NCBI GenBank assembly: GCA_030681475.1
Contig: JAUXWT010000049.1
Span: forward strand, 71,991 to 135,990
Origin: Bacteroidales bacterium
GTDB taxonomy: Bacteria; Bacteroidota; Bacteroidia; Bacteroidales; FEN-979
Direction of reading: 5' to 3'
DNA length: 64,000 nt
A program made the position numbers and the translations under genes. Below the pieces are notes generated by a model that had not been told where the DNA came from, searched no databases, and saw only the letters and a program-made list of their open reading frames with translations. Below are positions 34,168 to 44,826 of this stretch, in pieces; position 1 is the first letter of the stretch; each line of letters begins with the position of its first letter.

Positions 34168-35498
34168 AAAAAGCGCTGATCATCAGCTATTACTGGCCTC
34201 CCAGCGGTGGCGCCGGAGTACAAAGATGGTTGAAGTTTGTTAAATACCTGCGTGATTTTGACTGGGAACCGGTGATCTACTGCCCCGAAAATCCTGAATA
34301 CCCTGAAACCGACCTCTCTCTTTTCAAAGATATTCCAGACAACCTGGATGTCTTGAAATTCCCGATATGGGAACCTTACAATGTTTACAAGAAACTCCTG
34401 GGTCAGAAAAAAGAAGATAAGATCAATGCGGCATTTCTGACAGAACGGAAGAAGAATAAAACACTGGAATACCTCTCCGTGTGGATCCGGGGCAACTTTT
34501 TCATCCCCGATGCCCGGAAATTCTGGATAAGGCCTTCCGTCAGGTTTCTGAAACAATACCTGAGAGACCATCCTGTGGATGTCATTGTTTCAACCGGACC
34601 GCCACACAGTACACATATGATTGCCAGGCAACTCGCATCATGGTTCAAACTGCCATGGCTGGCCGACTTTCGCGATCCCTGGACGAATATCGATTTTTAT
34701 AAAGATCTGAATCTGACTTCCCGGGCGGATAAAAGGCACCATGAACTGGAGTTGGAAGTTCTTCGTAACGCAGATGCCGTTACGGTGATCAGCAATTCCA
34801 TGGCAGAAGATTTTATCAAGATTTTCCCAAGGCCCTATGAAGTGATCACAAATGGTTATGATACGGCCGATACCGCGCATACTCCCCCGGCAAAAGATGA
34901 TAAATTCTCCATTGCACACATCGGAACGCTCGTAAGTTCGCGTAATCCTGTTACGTTGTGGGAGGCGCTGAAATCGCTGATATCCGTCCATGCCGACCTG
35001 AAAAAAGATCTCGAGATCAAATTGGTCGGAAAGGTTGATATCACGGTTACAGCCTCGCTCGAAAATTATGGATTGACCGGGTTTGTGACAAAAACGGATT
35101 ACATGCCCCATGATGAGGTCGTGAGATGCCAGCAGCAATCACAAGTACTGCTTTTAATCATCAACAACACGCCGAACTCGAAAATGATCCTCACCGGAAA
35201 GTTTTTTGAATATCTTGCTGCCGGACGCCCCGTTTTATGCCTGGGGCCTGAAGAGGGCGATGCTGCAAAGATCCTCGAGGAAACAAATGCAGGTCTCCTG
35301 GCCGGCTTTTCCGACATTGAAAAGATGAAACAGCATATACTGCAATATTATGAAAGTTACAAAAAAGGCACACTTACAGTCCAGAGCCGGGGTATCGAAA
35401 AATATTCGAGGAGATCATTGACAGGCAGACTGGCGCTTATTTTACAACAGCTTTCTTCTTCCAGTAACCCATCCGGTAATACATATAGTAAAAAATGA
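34164..35498 (+). CDS. glycosyltransferase family 4 protein
   Basis: A 444-residue GT-B fold sugar transferase. The N-terminal ALIISYYWPPSGGAGVQRW contains the flexible acceptor loop; the C-terminal part has the nucleotide-sugar region IAHIGTLVSSRNP, and GKFFEYLAAGRPVLCLGP with the E-x7-E-like motif. It most likely adds a sugar to an envelope polysaccharide. The last about 20 codons (35437-35498) overlap the end of the convergent MATE gene, and the tail SSSSNPSGNTYSKK looks non-conserved, as if an ancestral stop was lost. Confidence 0.87.
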   Translation: MKKALIISYYWPPSGGAGVQRWLKFVKYLRDFDWEPVIYCPENPEYPETDLSLFKDIPDNLDVLKFPIWEPYNVYKKLLGQKKEDKINAAFLTERKKNKTLEYLSVWIRGNFFIPDARKFWIRPSVRFLKQYLRDHPVDVIVSTGPPHSTHMIARQLASWFKLPWLADFRDPWTNIDFYKDLNLTSRADKRHHELELEVLRNADAVTVISNSMAEDFIKIFPRPYEVITNGYDTADTAHTPPAKDDKFSIAHIGTLVSSRNPVTLWEALKSLISVHADLKKDLEIKLVGKVDITVTASLENYGLTGFVTKTDYMPHDEVVRCQQQSQVLLLIINNTPNSKMILTGKFFEYLAAGRPVLCLGPEEGDAAKILEETNAGLLAGFSDIEKMKQHILQYYESYKKGTLTVQSRGIEKYSRRSLTGRLALILQQLSSSSNPSGNTYSKK

Positions 35499-36774
35499 CG
35501 CCGGACAGCCATCCGATCGGAATTGACCACCATATCCCGCTCACACCAATTGCCGGGTTATGTGCAAGGAGCCATGCTACCGGAATACGGATTATCCAAA
35601 GGGAAAAGAGGCTGATGAACATGGGAACAAGCGTATCACCGGCGCCGCGCAAAACACCATTGATAACAAACATCACCGAAAATAGAATGTAAAAAGTACC
35701 GATGATTCGCAGATAATCTGCACCCATGTCGATCACTACCATGTCGTTGGTAAACATATACATCAGATATTTACCAAAAAAAACTGTGATCAGCGAGATA
35801 ATAATGGAAATGACACTGGTCATGATCAGAGTGGCGCGCAAACCTGCTTTAACACGATCAGGACGCTGGGCGCCCATGTTCTGTCCGACAAAAGTTGACA
35901 AGGCCACCGCAAAACTCATCGCTGGCAGGGCGGCAAAATTATCGATCTTTCCGGCTGCGCTGTACGCTGCATTCGCGTCAACACCAAATTGATTAACGAT
36001 CCAATAGAGGGCAACCATCCCTGCCGCCACGAAGGTTTGCTGGAATCCAGTTGGCAACCCGATCTTGATGCTTTTAATAAAAATTTCCTTATCGAAGTTT
36101 AAATCGCGGAAAGAGAATTTTACCACCTTATGGTAACGGTTGAGATAAACGATTTGGGAAATGAAGGCGACGGCCACTGAGATAACGGTTGCGATGGCCA
36201 CCCCGGCAACGCCCCAATGAAGCACGGGAACAAAGATCAGGTCAAGGATGATGTTCAACACCACAGAACCTATTAAAAAGTAGAGCGGTGTTTTGGAATC
36301 GCCCAGTCCGCGTAAGATCGCACTTGTTCCGTTGTAACCAAACAGAAAGATCAGTCCCGAAAGAAAGATATTTAAAAAGAGCATCGCGTCAGGTATGATA
36401 GCAGGATCGAGGTCGATCAGCCTGAAAATATATCCGCTCAGCATGATCCCGATGATACTTACAATTATCGAAGTGAAAAATAAAAAAATATATAAGGTAT
36501 TGATCGCCTTCTTGACATTGTCGATCTGTTTGGCTCCGAAGAATTGTGAAACAACAATGGTAAAACCCATGGTCACTCCAATGACGAAGGAGACAAGAAG
36601 AAAAATGATGGGACCCGATGTTCCAACCGCTGCCAGTGCCTCCTTCCCGATATACTTCCCAACTACGATACTGTCGACGATATTATACAGTTGCTGAAAT
36701 ACATTGCCGAGCAGCATGGGAATGGCAAACTTCAGGATCAACCTGCCTTCATTGCCATAACTGAGGTCCTTCAT
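35437..36774 (-). CDS. MATE family efflux transporter
   Basis: A 445-residue, 12-span multidrug/toxic compound extrusion transporter that exports substrates against H+ or Na+. LKFAIPMLLGNVFQQLYNIVDSIVVGKYIGKEALAAVG is the family N-terminus (given here as the region of residues 12-49), and repeat two begins near residue 235 (GLPTGFQQTFVAAGMVAL). The GTG at 36792 is rejected as start because a perfect -7 box (TACCTTTG) lies at 36780-36787, only five bases before ATG 36774, which implies a nearly leaderless mRNA. Its 3' end overlaps the GT4 gene by 62 bases. Confidence 0.92.
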   Translation of the reverse strand: MKDLSYGNEGRLILKFAIPMLLGNVFQQLYNIVDSIVVGKYIGKEALAAVGTSGPIIFLLVSFVIGVTMGFTIVVSQFFGAKQIDNVKKAINTLYIFLFFTSIIVSIIGIMLSGYIFRLIDLDPAIIPDAMLFLNIFLSGLIFLFGYNGTSAILRGLGDSKTPLYFLIGSVVLNIILDLIFVPVLHWGVAGVAIATVISVAVAFISQIVYLNRYHKVVKFSFRDLNFDKEIFIKSIKIGLPTGFQQTFVAAGMVALYWIVNQFGVDANAAYSAAGKIDNFAALPAMSFAVALSTFVGQNMGAQRPDRVKAGLRATLIMTSVISIIISLITVFFGKYLMYMFTNDMVVIDMGADYLRIIGTFYILFSVMFVINGVLRGAGDTLVPMFISLFSLWIIRIPVAWLLAHNPAIGVSGIWWSIPIGWLSGVIFYYMYYRMGYWKKKAVVK

Positions 36775-36779
36775 GGCAG

Positions 36780-36787
36780 CAAAGGTA
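36780..36787 (-). promoter_or_regulatory. MATE gene -7 promoter box (TACCTTTG), five bases from ATG
   Basis: Reverse-strand TACCTTTG is a perfect match and ends five bases before ATG 36774. It faces the rnpB promoter (36810-36817) in a compact divergent pair. Confidence 0.55.
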
Positions 36788-36809
36788 GCCACATTTCATG
36801 GATAATGCG

Positions 36810-36817
36810 TATCTTTG
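36810..36817 (+). promoter_or_regulatory. rnpB -7 promoter box (TATCTTTG)
   Basis: TATCTTTG matches TAnnTTTG and ends six bases before the 5' strand of the RNase P P1 helix at 36823, as expected for a transcription start there. Confidence 0.7.
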
Positions 36818-36822
36818 CGGCG

Positions 36823-37258
36823 ACAACAGTTCGTTCTGTCGCTGGTAAAGACACCACTTGTGATGTCTTCCGGAGGAAAGTCAGGACAACACAGGGCGCC
36901 ATGCTTCCTAACGGGAAGGATCCCGGGATAAAAAGGCCCGGGATACAGATAGTGCCACAGAAAATAACTACCAGGGGTTGAGATGCACATCAGTGCGTCT
37001 CAGCAACCTGTGGTAAAGACGCACTGCGGTGCGTCTCCACAGGAGTCCCCCGGGAAAAGGTGAAAACGCGGTGTAAGAGACCACGGTCCCGGTGGGCAAC
37101 CATCGGGAGGGGTAAACCTCATGGGTTGAAAGACCAAGTATACCGGCTGATAAGGGTTGCCCGCCCGATGCCGGAGGGTAGGTCGCTAAAGCCTTCCGGT
37201 GACGGCAGGCTCAGATAAATGACAGAATTAAACAAAATCCTGCTTACAGAACTGTTGT
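36823..37258 (+). ncRNA. rnpB: RNase P RNA, bacterial type A
   Basis: Catalytic RNA that matures tRNA 5' ends. The universal GAGGAAAGTC (CR I) begins near 36872 and is followed by ACACAGGGCGCC; GTGCCACAGAAAATAACTACC-type sequence (near 36951-36972) is CR II, GTGTAAGAGACCACG follows P12, and AGATAAATGACAG (near 37213) is CR V. The ends pair as P1: ACAACAGTTC (36823-36832) with GAACTGTTGT (37249-37258), followed by a T tract that terminates transcription. Length is about 436 bases. The P12 region (about 36973-37058) is enlarged and holds two palindromes. The gene lies between divergent MATE and wecB. Confidence 0.95.
36980..37043 (+). repeat. tandem palindromes inserted in RNase P RNA P12
   Basis: Palindrome 1 (36980-37001) pairs GAGATGCAC with GTGCGTCTC over a four-base loop. 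Palindrome 2 (37007-37043) pairs CCTGTGG with CCACAGG around an inner AGACGCAC-TGCG-GTGCGTCT hairpin. The arms GTGCGTCTC / GACGCAC are shared by both, so they look like two copies of one element. They fall in the variable P12 helix. Confidence 0.75.
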
Positions 37259-37270
37259 CTTTTTTTTTTG
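37259..37270 (+). terminator. rnpB terminator T tract
   Basis: A run of ten or more T follows the 3' strand of the P1 helix (37249-37258), so P1 itself acts as terminator hairpin. Partial readthrough could feed wecB, which starts 12 bases later. Confidence 0.65.
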
Positions 37271-37282
37271 TAACCACATATC

Positions 37283-38338
37283 ATGAAGATCGTCTCAATT
37301 GTAGGCGCACGCCCTCAATTCATTAAAGCGGCAACTGTTTCCAGGATAATCCGGGCGAACCCCGAAATCAATGAAATTCTGTTGCATACCGGTCAGCATT
37401 ACGACGAAAATATGTCGGATGTTTTTTTCAGGGAACTCAACATTCCGGTACCCGATTATAACCTGGGAGTAGGGTCGGATACCCATGCGGGGCAGACCGG
37501 CAAAATGCTGAAAGGGATCGAGGATATACTCCTGCAAGAAAAACCTGATTGTACCCTGGTGTATGGCGATACGAATTCAACCCTCGCCGGTGCGCTGGCT
37601 GCTGCTAAACTGCACATACCTGTTGCCCACGTTGAAGCCGGGCTCCGCAGTTTTAACCGTATCATGCCCGAAGAGATCAACCGCATCGTGACCGACCGTA
37701 TTTCCGACCTGCTTTTTGCGCCCACGCAAACTGCCGTCAAAAATCTCACTGGCGAAGGACTTGCGAGCATAACCCATTTCACCGGTGATGTGATGTATGA
37801 CTCGGTTTTATATTACAGGGAAAGGATCCAGGATGATCCTGAAAAATATAAAACCGACGGGATTCCGGATAAATATTTGCTCGCAACGATCCACCGGGCT
37901 GAAAATACCGACAACCACGAAGCGCTGAAAAATATTTTCCTGGCATTCTCAAAACTTGGCCAGGATATCGTCCTGCCAATCCATCCGCGCACCAGAAAGA
38001 TCATCCTTTCGTCCATCGACATGCCAAAAAATGTCCACATCATCGACCCCGTCGGGTATCTGCAGATGATGAAGCTGACTATGGATGCATCCAAGGTTCT
38101 GACCGACTCAGGCGGTTTGCAGAAGGAGGCCTACTTTCTCGGCAAACAATGCATCACGCTGCGCACAGAAACCGAGTGGGTCGAAACACTGCACGACCAT
38201 TGGAATATTATCACGGGAAGCGACCCGGAATTGATTGAAAACGCGGTTGGCATCGCCCCACCCTCGACCCCCCCCCAACCGTTTTTCGGTTCCGGAAAAT
38301 CTGCCGGGATCATCCTTGAAAAACTGCTCAGTTTTTAA
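37283..38338 (+). CDS. wecB: UDP-N-acetylglucosamine 2-epimerase (non-hydrolysing)
   Basis: Interconverts UDP-GlcNAc and UDP-ManNAc for envelope polysaccharides. The 351-residue GT-B-like enzyme has GARPQFIKAA (about residues 8-17), LLHTGQHYDENM (about 34-45), HVEAGLRSFNR with the conserved Glu near residue 118, MPEEINR, and the C-terminal TDSGGLQKEA and RTETEWVE motifs. It lies directly after rnpB without its own visible promoter. UDP-ManNAc dehydrogenase (wecC) is not in the window. Confidence 0.94.
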   Translation: MKIVSIVGARPQFIKAATVSRIIRANPEINEILLHTGQHYDENMSDVFFRELNIPVPDYNLGVGSDTHAGQTGKMLKGIEDILLQEKPDCTLVYGDTNSTLAGALAAAKLHIPVAHVEAGLRSFNRIMPEEINRIVTDRISDLLFAPTQTAVKNLTGEGLASITHFTGDVMYDSVLYYRERIQDDPEKYKTDGIPDKYLLATIHRAENTDNHEALKNIFLAFSKLGQDIVLPIHPRTRKIILSSIDMPKNVHIIDPVGYLQMMKLTMDASKVLTDSGGLQKEAYFLGKQCITLRTETEWVETLHDHWNIITGSDPELIENAVGIAPPSTPPQPFFGSGKSAGIILEKLLSF

Positions 38339-38406
38339 CCATGAATTGTTAATAAAATCATTGGTTTTACAGTAATTTTCATGCCTTCCGGTAACGGAAA
38401 AAGTTG

Positions 38407-38414
38407 TACATTTG
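38407..38414 (+). promoter_or_regulatory. gyrB -7 promoter box (TACATTTG)
   Basis: TACATTTG matches TAnnTTTG 32 bases before ATG 38447, in the 108-base gap after wecB. Confidence 0.6.
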
Positions 38415-38422
38415 TTTAATAG

Positions 38423-40405
<1,983 letters not shown>

Positions 40406-40428
40406 TCTAAGACCAAACCATATACAAC

Positions 40429-41784
40429 ATGACCCGAAAAAAGTATATTTATCTGATCGCCCTGATTTTGATCCTGGTGATCGTTGGCTTTTTTTTCTTT
40501 GGAAGAGATGATATCAGACAACAGATAACCGTTTCAGTCAAAAAGGGTAATTTCCCGATTGAAGTGACCACAACCGGGGAGTTGATTGCAAAAAGTTCTG
40601 AGAAAATATACGGACCCGCAGGGTTAAGACAAATCCAGATCTGGCAGGTCAAGATACAGGATATCATCGCTGATGGTACCGTGGTCGATTCCGGCCAGTA
40701 TGTCGCCACACTCGACCGCACCGAGATTTCGAATAAGATAAAGGATGAAGAGACCAATCTGGAGAAACTGGAAAGCCAGATGACGAAAACCCGGCTTGAC
40801 ACCTCCCTTGAATTGAGAAGTGCACGCGATGAACTGATCAACCTGAAATACGCTCTGGAAGAAAAAAAAATCACCCTGGAACAGTCAAAATATGAACCGC
40901 CTGCAACGATCCGGCAGGTGGAAATAGAACTGGAGAAATCTCAACGAACACTCGAGCAGGCCGGGAAAAATTACAACCTCCGATACGAGAAGGCTGTGGC
41001 AAACATGCAGGAAGTTGCGGCCTCGTATAACCAGGCCAAACGAAAACTCGAGCAAATGTCTGATGTGCTGAAACAATTTACAGTCATTGCCCCGAAAGCC
41101 GGTATGGTTATCTATAAACGTAACTGGGATGGTAATAAAATGGGTGTCGGGGCAACAATGAATGCCTGGGAAAACGTTGTGGCGGAGCTTCCCGACTTGT
41201 CGGAGATGATTTCAAAAACCTATATCAATGAGATCGATATCAGCAAAGTAAAAACCGGACAACAGGTCCAGATCGGTATTGATGCATTCCCGGAGAAAAA
41301 ATTTACCGGTAAAGTGGTAGAAGTGGCAAATATCGGGGAGCAGCTTCAAAACAGCAACGCCAAGGTATATGAAGTAAGGATCGTTGTGAACGAATTCGAC
41401 TCGATCCTCCGTCCGGCCATGACCACGAAAAATAAGATACTCACCAGTGTTGTTGACAGTGTCCTGTTTATCCCCATTGAGGCTCTCTTCAACAACGATA
41501 CTGTTGCTTTTGTCTATAAAAAAGATGGCCGTTCGGTGATAAGGCAACAGGTGATTGTCGGGCAATCGAATGATAATGAAATTATTGTACGGGCCGGACT
41601 GAAGGATGATGAAATGGTTCTGCTTGTCCCGCCGGAAAACGCCGAAAAGCTCAGCCTCCGGATGCTTCCAACTGAAACCGTAGCCAAATTCAAGGAAAAA
41701 CCTGCGCCTGTGAAACCCCAGAAACCCACAGACAGTATGTCCGCCAAGGGCAAAGAACCACCCCCGATACGGTTTAAAAAATAA
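40429..41784 (+). CDS. periplasmic adaptor (HlyD/MacA-like) of an export system
   Basis: A 451-residue membrane-fusion protein with one N-terminal span (YIYLIALILILVIVGFFFF, about residues 5-23), a barrel-sandwich/lipoyl part (VKKGNFPIEVTTTGELIAKS..., DGTVVDSGQYVATLD), a long alpha-helical hairpin (about 105-215, rich in Glu/Lys coiled coil) and a beta-barrel domain (VPIEALF-like). The tail is Pro/Lys-rich. It is the first gene of an adaptor-permease-TolC operon. The missing ATPase gene leaves open whether the partner is encoded elsewhere. Confidence 0.88.
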   Translation: MTRKKYIYLIALILILVIVGFFFFGRDDIRQQITVSVKKGNFPIEVTTTGELIAKSSEKIYGPAGLRQIQIWQVKIQDIIADGTVVDSGQYVATLDRTEISNKIKDEETNLEKLESQMTKTRLDTSLELRSARDELINLKYALEEKKITLEQSKYEPPATIRQVEIELEKSQRTLEQAGKNYNLRYEKAVANMQEVAASYNQAKRKLEQMSDVLKQFTVIAPKAGMVIYKRNWDGNKMGVGATMNAWENVVAELPDLSEMISKTYINEIDISKVKTGQQVQIGIDAFPEKKFTGKVVEVANIGEQLQNSNAKVYEVRIVVNEFDSILRPAMTTKNKILTSVVDSVLFIPIEALFNNDTVAFVYKKDGRSVIRQQVIVGQSNDNEIIVRAGLKDDEMVLLVPPENAEKLSLRMLPTETVAKFKEKPAPVKPQKPTDSMSAKGKEPPPIRFKK

Positions 41785-41809
41785 CGCTCAATGAAACATT
41801 TGCACAATC

Positions 41810-41853
41810 GTCACCTGTCACCTGTCACCTGTCACCCGTCACAAGTCACGTGT
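41810..41853. repeat. degenerate heptamer array (GTCACNN) inside an operon
   Basis: Units CACCTGT, CACCTGT, CACCTGT, CACCCGT, CACAAGT, CACGTGT follow with period 7 in the only gap of the adaptor-permease-TolC operon, ending 13 bases before the permease ATG. Same family as at 4095, 7569 and 19736. Confidence 0.75.
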
Positions 41854-41865
41854 AACTGACTTCTC

Positions 41866-43245
41866 ATGCTGGAACGCTACAAATACATTTTCAACATCGC
41901 TCTTGAGGCCGTTTTTCTCAACAAATTCAGATCAATGCTTACAGCCCTGGGCATTATCTTCGGTGTTGCTGCAGTAATTACCATGATGGCCATCGGAAAC
42001 GGAGCTAAAAAGGAGATCCTTGAACAGATGAAACTGGTCGGGGTCAACAACATCCTGATCGTCCCAAAATCTGAGAAACCTAAAAGCAACGCCTCCGCAG
42101 GTGGGGATCAAAACACCCAGTCGACCGACCAGAATCAGGAGAAGAACAAAGGAAAATATTCGCCGGGGCTCAGTCTCAAAGATGCATTGGCCATCAAAGA
42201 GATCATCCCGACAGTATCAAAGGTAAGTCCGGAAGTGATCTATGAAACCGATATTGTCAAAGGTGGCGTTAAAACCTCCGCCAAATTTACCGGTGTCACC
42301 CCCGATTTCTTTAATGTTTTCGCTTTGGAACTCCAGGAGGGCCAGATGTTCAACGAAGAACAGCTTAAAGAAGGGAAAGCCGTCTGCATCATTGGTCCTG
42401 TTATAAAATCAAAGTTTTTTCCCACTGAAAGCGCTATCGGGAAGGATATTAAATGCGGTCCGATCTGGTTGCGCGTCATCGGTGTTTTGAAAAAAAGGGA
42501 GGTCAGTCAGTCAAGCATCGACAACCTTGGGATCTCCGACTACAATAACTCTGTTTATGGCCCCATCCAAACACTGCTAAGGCGGTTTAAAGACCGCTCC
42601 ATGATTACCTCTGCTTCCCTGCATGGCGGCGTGACCTATTCCGGCGAATACAATACGATGTATATGAATGAATCATCATCTTCAGATAAAGGATCCAACC
42701 AAATTGATAAGATCGTAGTCCAGGTAAAAGAGAGCAGTCAAATCGGAGCTACAGTTGATATTCTTAAAAAGATGATGCTTCGCCGTCATGCAGGCGTCGA
42801 AGATGTTGAAATCCGTGTCCCTGAGCTTCTGCTGAAACAGGAACAACGCACCAAGGATATCTTTAACATCGTTCTTGGCGCTATTGCCAGCATTTCCCTG
42901 CTGGTCGGCGGGATCGGTATCATGAATATCATGCTTGCCTCCGTGATGGAGCGCATCAAGGAAATCGGCATCCGCCAGGCCATTGGCGCCACAAAACGCG
43001 ACATCGTGCTCCAATTCCTGATGGAAGCTACATTACTTAGCCTGACCGGGGGTCTTATCGGGATCATCCTTGGGCTTGCCCTTTCAAAGATCATTATGGA
43101 ACTTACTGATATACTTACCATTGTGTCCCCAATTTCTGTGATCATTTCCTTTGGTGTTTCAGCCTCCGTCGGGATCATTTTCGGGTATATGCCATCCCAG
43201 CGTGCCGCAGCACAAGATCCTGTAGAATCCTTAAGACATGAATGA
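41866..43245 (+). CDS. ABC transporter permease (MacB-type, FtsX fold)
   Basis: A 459-residue permease with the FtsX/MacB layout: one N-terminal span (NKFRSMLTALGIIFGVAAVITMMAIGNGAKKE, residues about 18-48), a large periplasmic MacB_PCD domain (about 50-320), and three C-terminal spans beginning at VLGAIASISLLVGGIGIMNIMLASVMERIKEIGIRQAIGA (residues about 332-371), the FtsX signature. It lacks the fused ATPase of E. coli MacB. It sits between the adaptor and TolC genes. Such complexes act as mechanotransmitters that push substrates (peptides, lipids, macrolides) from periplasm through the outer membrane. Confidence 0.91.
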   Translation: MLERYKYIFNIALEAVFLNKFRSMLTALGIIFGVAAVITMMAIGNGAKKEILEQMKLVGVNNILIVPKSEKPKSNASAGGDQNTQSTDQNQEKNKGKYSPGLSLKDALAIKEIIPTVSKVSPEVIYETDIVKGGVKTSAKFTGVTPDFFNVFALELQEGQMFNEEQLKEGKAVCIIGPVIKSKFFPTESAIGKDIKCGPIWLRVIGVLKKREVSQSSIDNLGISDYNNSVYGPIQTLLRRFKDRSMITSASLHGGVTYSGEYNTMYMNESSSSDKGSNQIDKIVVQVKESSQIGATVDILKKMMLRRHAGVEDVEIRVPELLLKQEQRTKDIFNIVLGAIASISLLVGGIGIMNIMLASVMERIKEIGIRQAIGATKRDIVLQFLMEATLLSLTGGLIGIILGLALSKIIMELTDILTIVSPISVIISFGVSASVGIIFGYMPSQRAAAQDPVESLRHE

Positions 43246-44737
43246 TATGAAAAAAAGATCTTTCGTTAAACATGTTGCCATTCTCATACTTTTTGCCGTA
43301 TTTTGTATTGGTCAGTTTAGTGTTTTCGGACAAATTGCATCGAAACATCTGACACTGAATGAAGCCATTGAAATTTCAAAGACACAGTCGCCCGACGCGT
43401 TTAATGCGAAACAGGCATTCAGAAGCAGTTATTGGGAATTCAGATCTTACAAGGCATCCAATTTACCTTCACTCCTACTGACCTCTACCCTGCCTGAGAT
43501 TTCCCAGAGCCTGAGTCCCTATTTAAAACAGGATGGCACTCAGACTTATATCAGTTCAAAAGAATTAAATGCAAATGCAGGGCTGGCGCTGCGTCAAAAT
43601 ATTGGGGTAACGGGCGGAAACATTTCCCTGCGATCTTCCTTAAATTATTATTCTAACAACGAATTGCCTTTTTATGGCAACCCGTTAAATCTTAATTTCA
43701 ATCAACCAATTTTCTCTTTCAATCCTTACCGTTGGGACAGAAAGATAAAGCCGTTGACCTATTCCCTGGCTAAACGAAAATATATTGAAGACATTGAACA
43801 GATCTGCATCACCACGACCAATCACTTTTTCACCCTGCTGCAGGCCCAGATCGAAAAAAAAATCGCCCTGACGAACAAGTCCAATTATGATACCCTTTAC
43901 AGCATTGCCAAAGGCAGGTATCAGTTGGGTAAGATCGCGGAAAATGATCTGTTGCAACTGGAATTGAATTTTCTGAAAGCCCAGGCGGCTGTTGAAAATG
44001 CCGATCTGGCGCTCGACAATGCCCAGTTCAAATTCAAATCCTACCTCCGATTGCAAGACAGTATGCATGTGGTGCTCCTTCCACCCGGAAATATTGATTT
44101 TTTTAAAATTGACCCACGAAATGCGGTCACACTGGCAAATGAAAATTCTTCCGTAGTGCTTGAATTTAAAAAACGGCTGCTCGAAGCAGCCAGGGCGGTA
44201 AACCAGGCCAGGCTCGACGGACGGTTTGATGCAGAGGTCAATGCGTCGGTCGGGCTTCAGCAATCGGGATATACTGTCCCCGACACCTATCTCAACCTTT
44301 TAGACCAACGCCGGGTTTCACTGGGAATTACTATCCCGATTTTAGATTGGGGAGTTGCCCGTGGCCAGATCAAAATAGCTCAATCACAGGAAGAGATCGT
44401 TAAAAACTCGGTCGAACAGGATATCATTGATTTTCAGCGCAACGTTTACCTCAAGGCAGTGGAATTCAACATGCAGCAGAATCAAGTCAAGATAGCCGCC
44501 AAATCGGATACCGTTGCACGAAAGAGCTATGAAGTTACCAAAGGCAGATACCTGATCGGAAAGATCAACAGCATCCTTGACCTGAACAATGCCCAGATTG
44601 AAACCGACAATTCGGAAAAAAACTACTACTTCACCCTGCAAACATTTTGGAAAAGTTACTATGAGATCCGTAAAATGACCCTGTTCGATTTTCTTAAAAA
44701 CGAACCGCTGCCATTTGATCTCCGTGACTTTAAATAA
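43238..44737 (+). CDS. TolC family outer-membrane efflux protein
   Basis: A 499-residue outer-membrane channel. A signal peptide (FVKHVAILILFAVFCIGQFSVFGQ) is followed by two OEP repeats of long helices: LTLNEAIEISKTQSPDAFNAKQAF near residues 38-61, and IGKINSILDLNNAQIETDNSEKNYYFTLQTFW near the end. It forms the outer part of the tripartite exporter with the two genes upstream; the start overlaps the permease stop by 8 bases, and ATG 43247 just after that stop is an equally good start with a more standard signal peptide. Confidence 0.9.
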   Translation: MNDMKKRSFVKHVAILILFAVFCIGQFSVFGQIASKHLTLNEAIEISKTQSPDAFNAKQAFRSSYWEFRSYKASNLPSLLLTSTLPEISQSLSPYLKQDGTQTYISSKELNANAGLALRQNIGVTGGNISLRSSLNYYSNNELPFYGNPLNLNFNQPIFSFNPYRWDRKIKPLTYSLAKRKYIEDIEQICITTTNHFFTLLQAQIEKKIALTNKSNYDTLYSIAKGRYQLGKIAENDLLQLELNFLKAQAAVENADLALDNAQFKFKSYLRLQDSMHVVLLPPGNIDFFKIDPRNAVTLANENSSVVLEFKKRLLEAARAVNQARLDGRFDAEVNASVGLQQSGYTVPDTYLNLLDQRRVSLGITIPILDWGVARGQIKIAQSQEEIVKNSVEQDIIDFQRNVYLKAVEFNMQQNQVKIAAKSDTVARKSYEVTKGRYLIGKINSILDLNNAQIETDNSEKNYYFTLQTFWKSYYEIRKMTLFDFLKNEPLPFDLRDFK

Positions 44738-44782
44738 TTGTTAATTCGTAGCAGGTTATTCAAAGCGTTTCTAAATAATGCC

Positions 44783-44790
44783 TATCTTTG
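44783..44790 (+). promoter_or_regulatory. peroxiredoxin -7 promoter box (TATCTTTG)
   Basis: TATCTTTG matches TAnnTTTG 36 bases before ATG 44827. It gives the peroxiredoxin its own transcript, separate from the TolC operon. Confidence 0.6.
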
Positions 44791-44826
44791 CACTTAAGAA
44801 AATTAATAACTTAAAATTTTTTATTT

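Noticed and set aside
36775-36792. GTG start of the MATE gene at 36792
   Set aside because: It lies across a perfect promoter box; ATG 36774 is the consistent start.
36691-36981. Frame of 96 codons overlapping rnpB and the MATE 5' end
   Set aside because: It is entirely explained by the RNase P RNA gene and the antisense of MATE.
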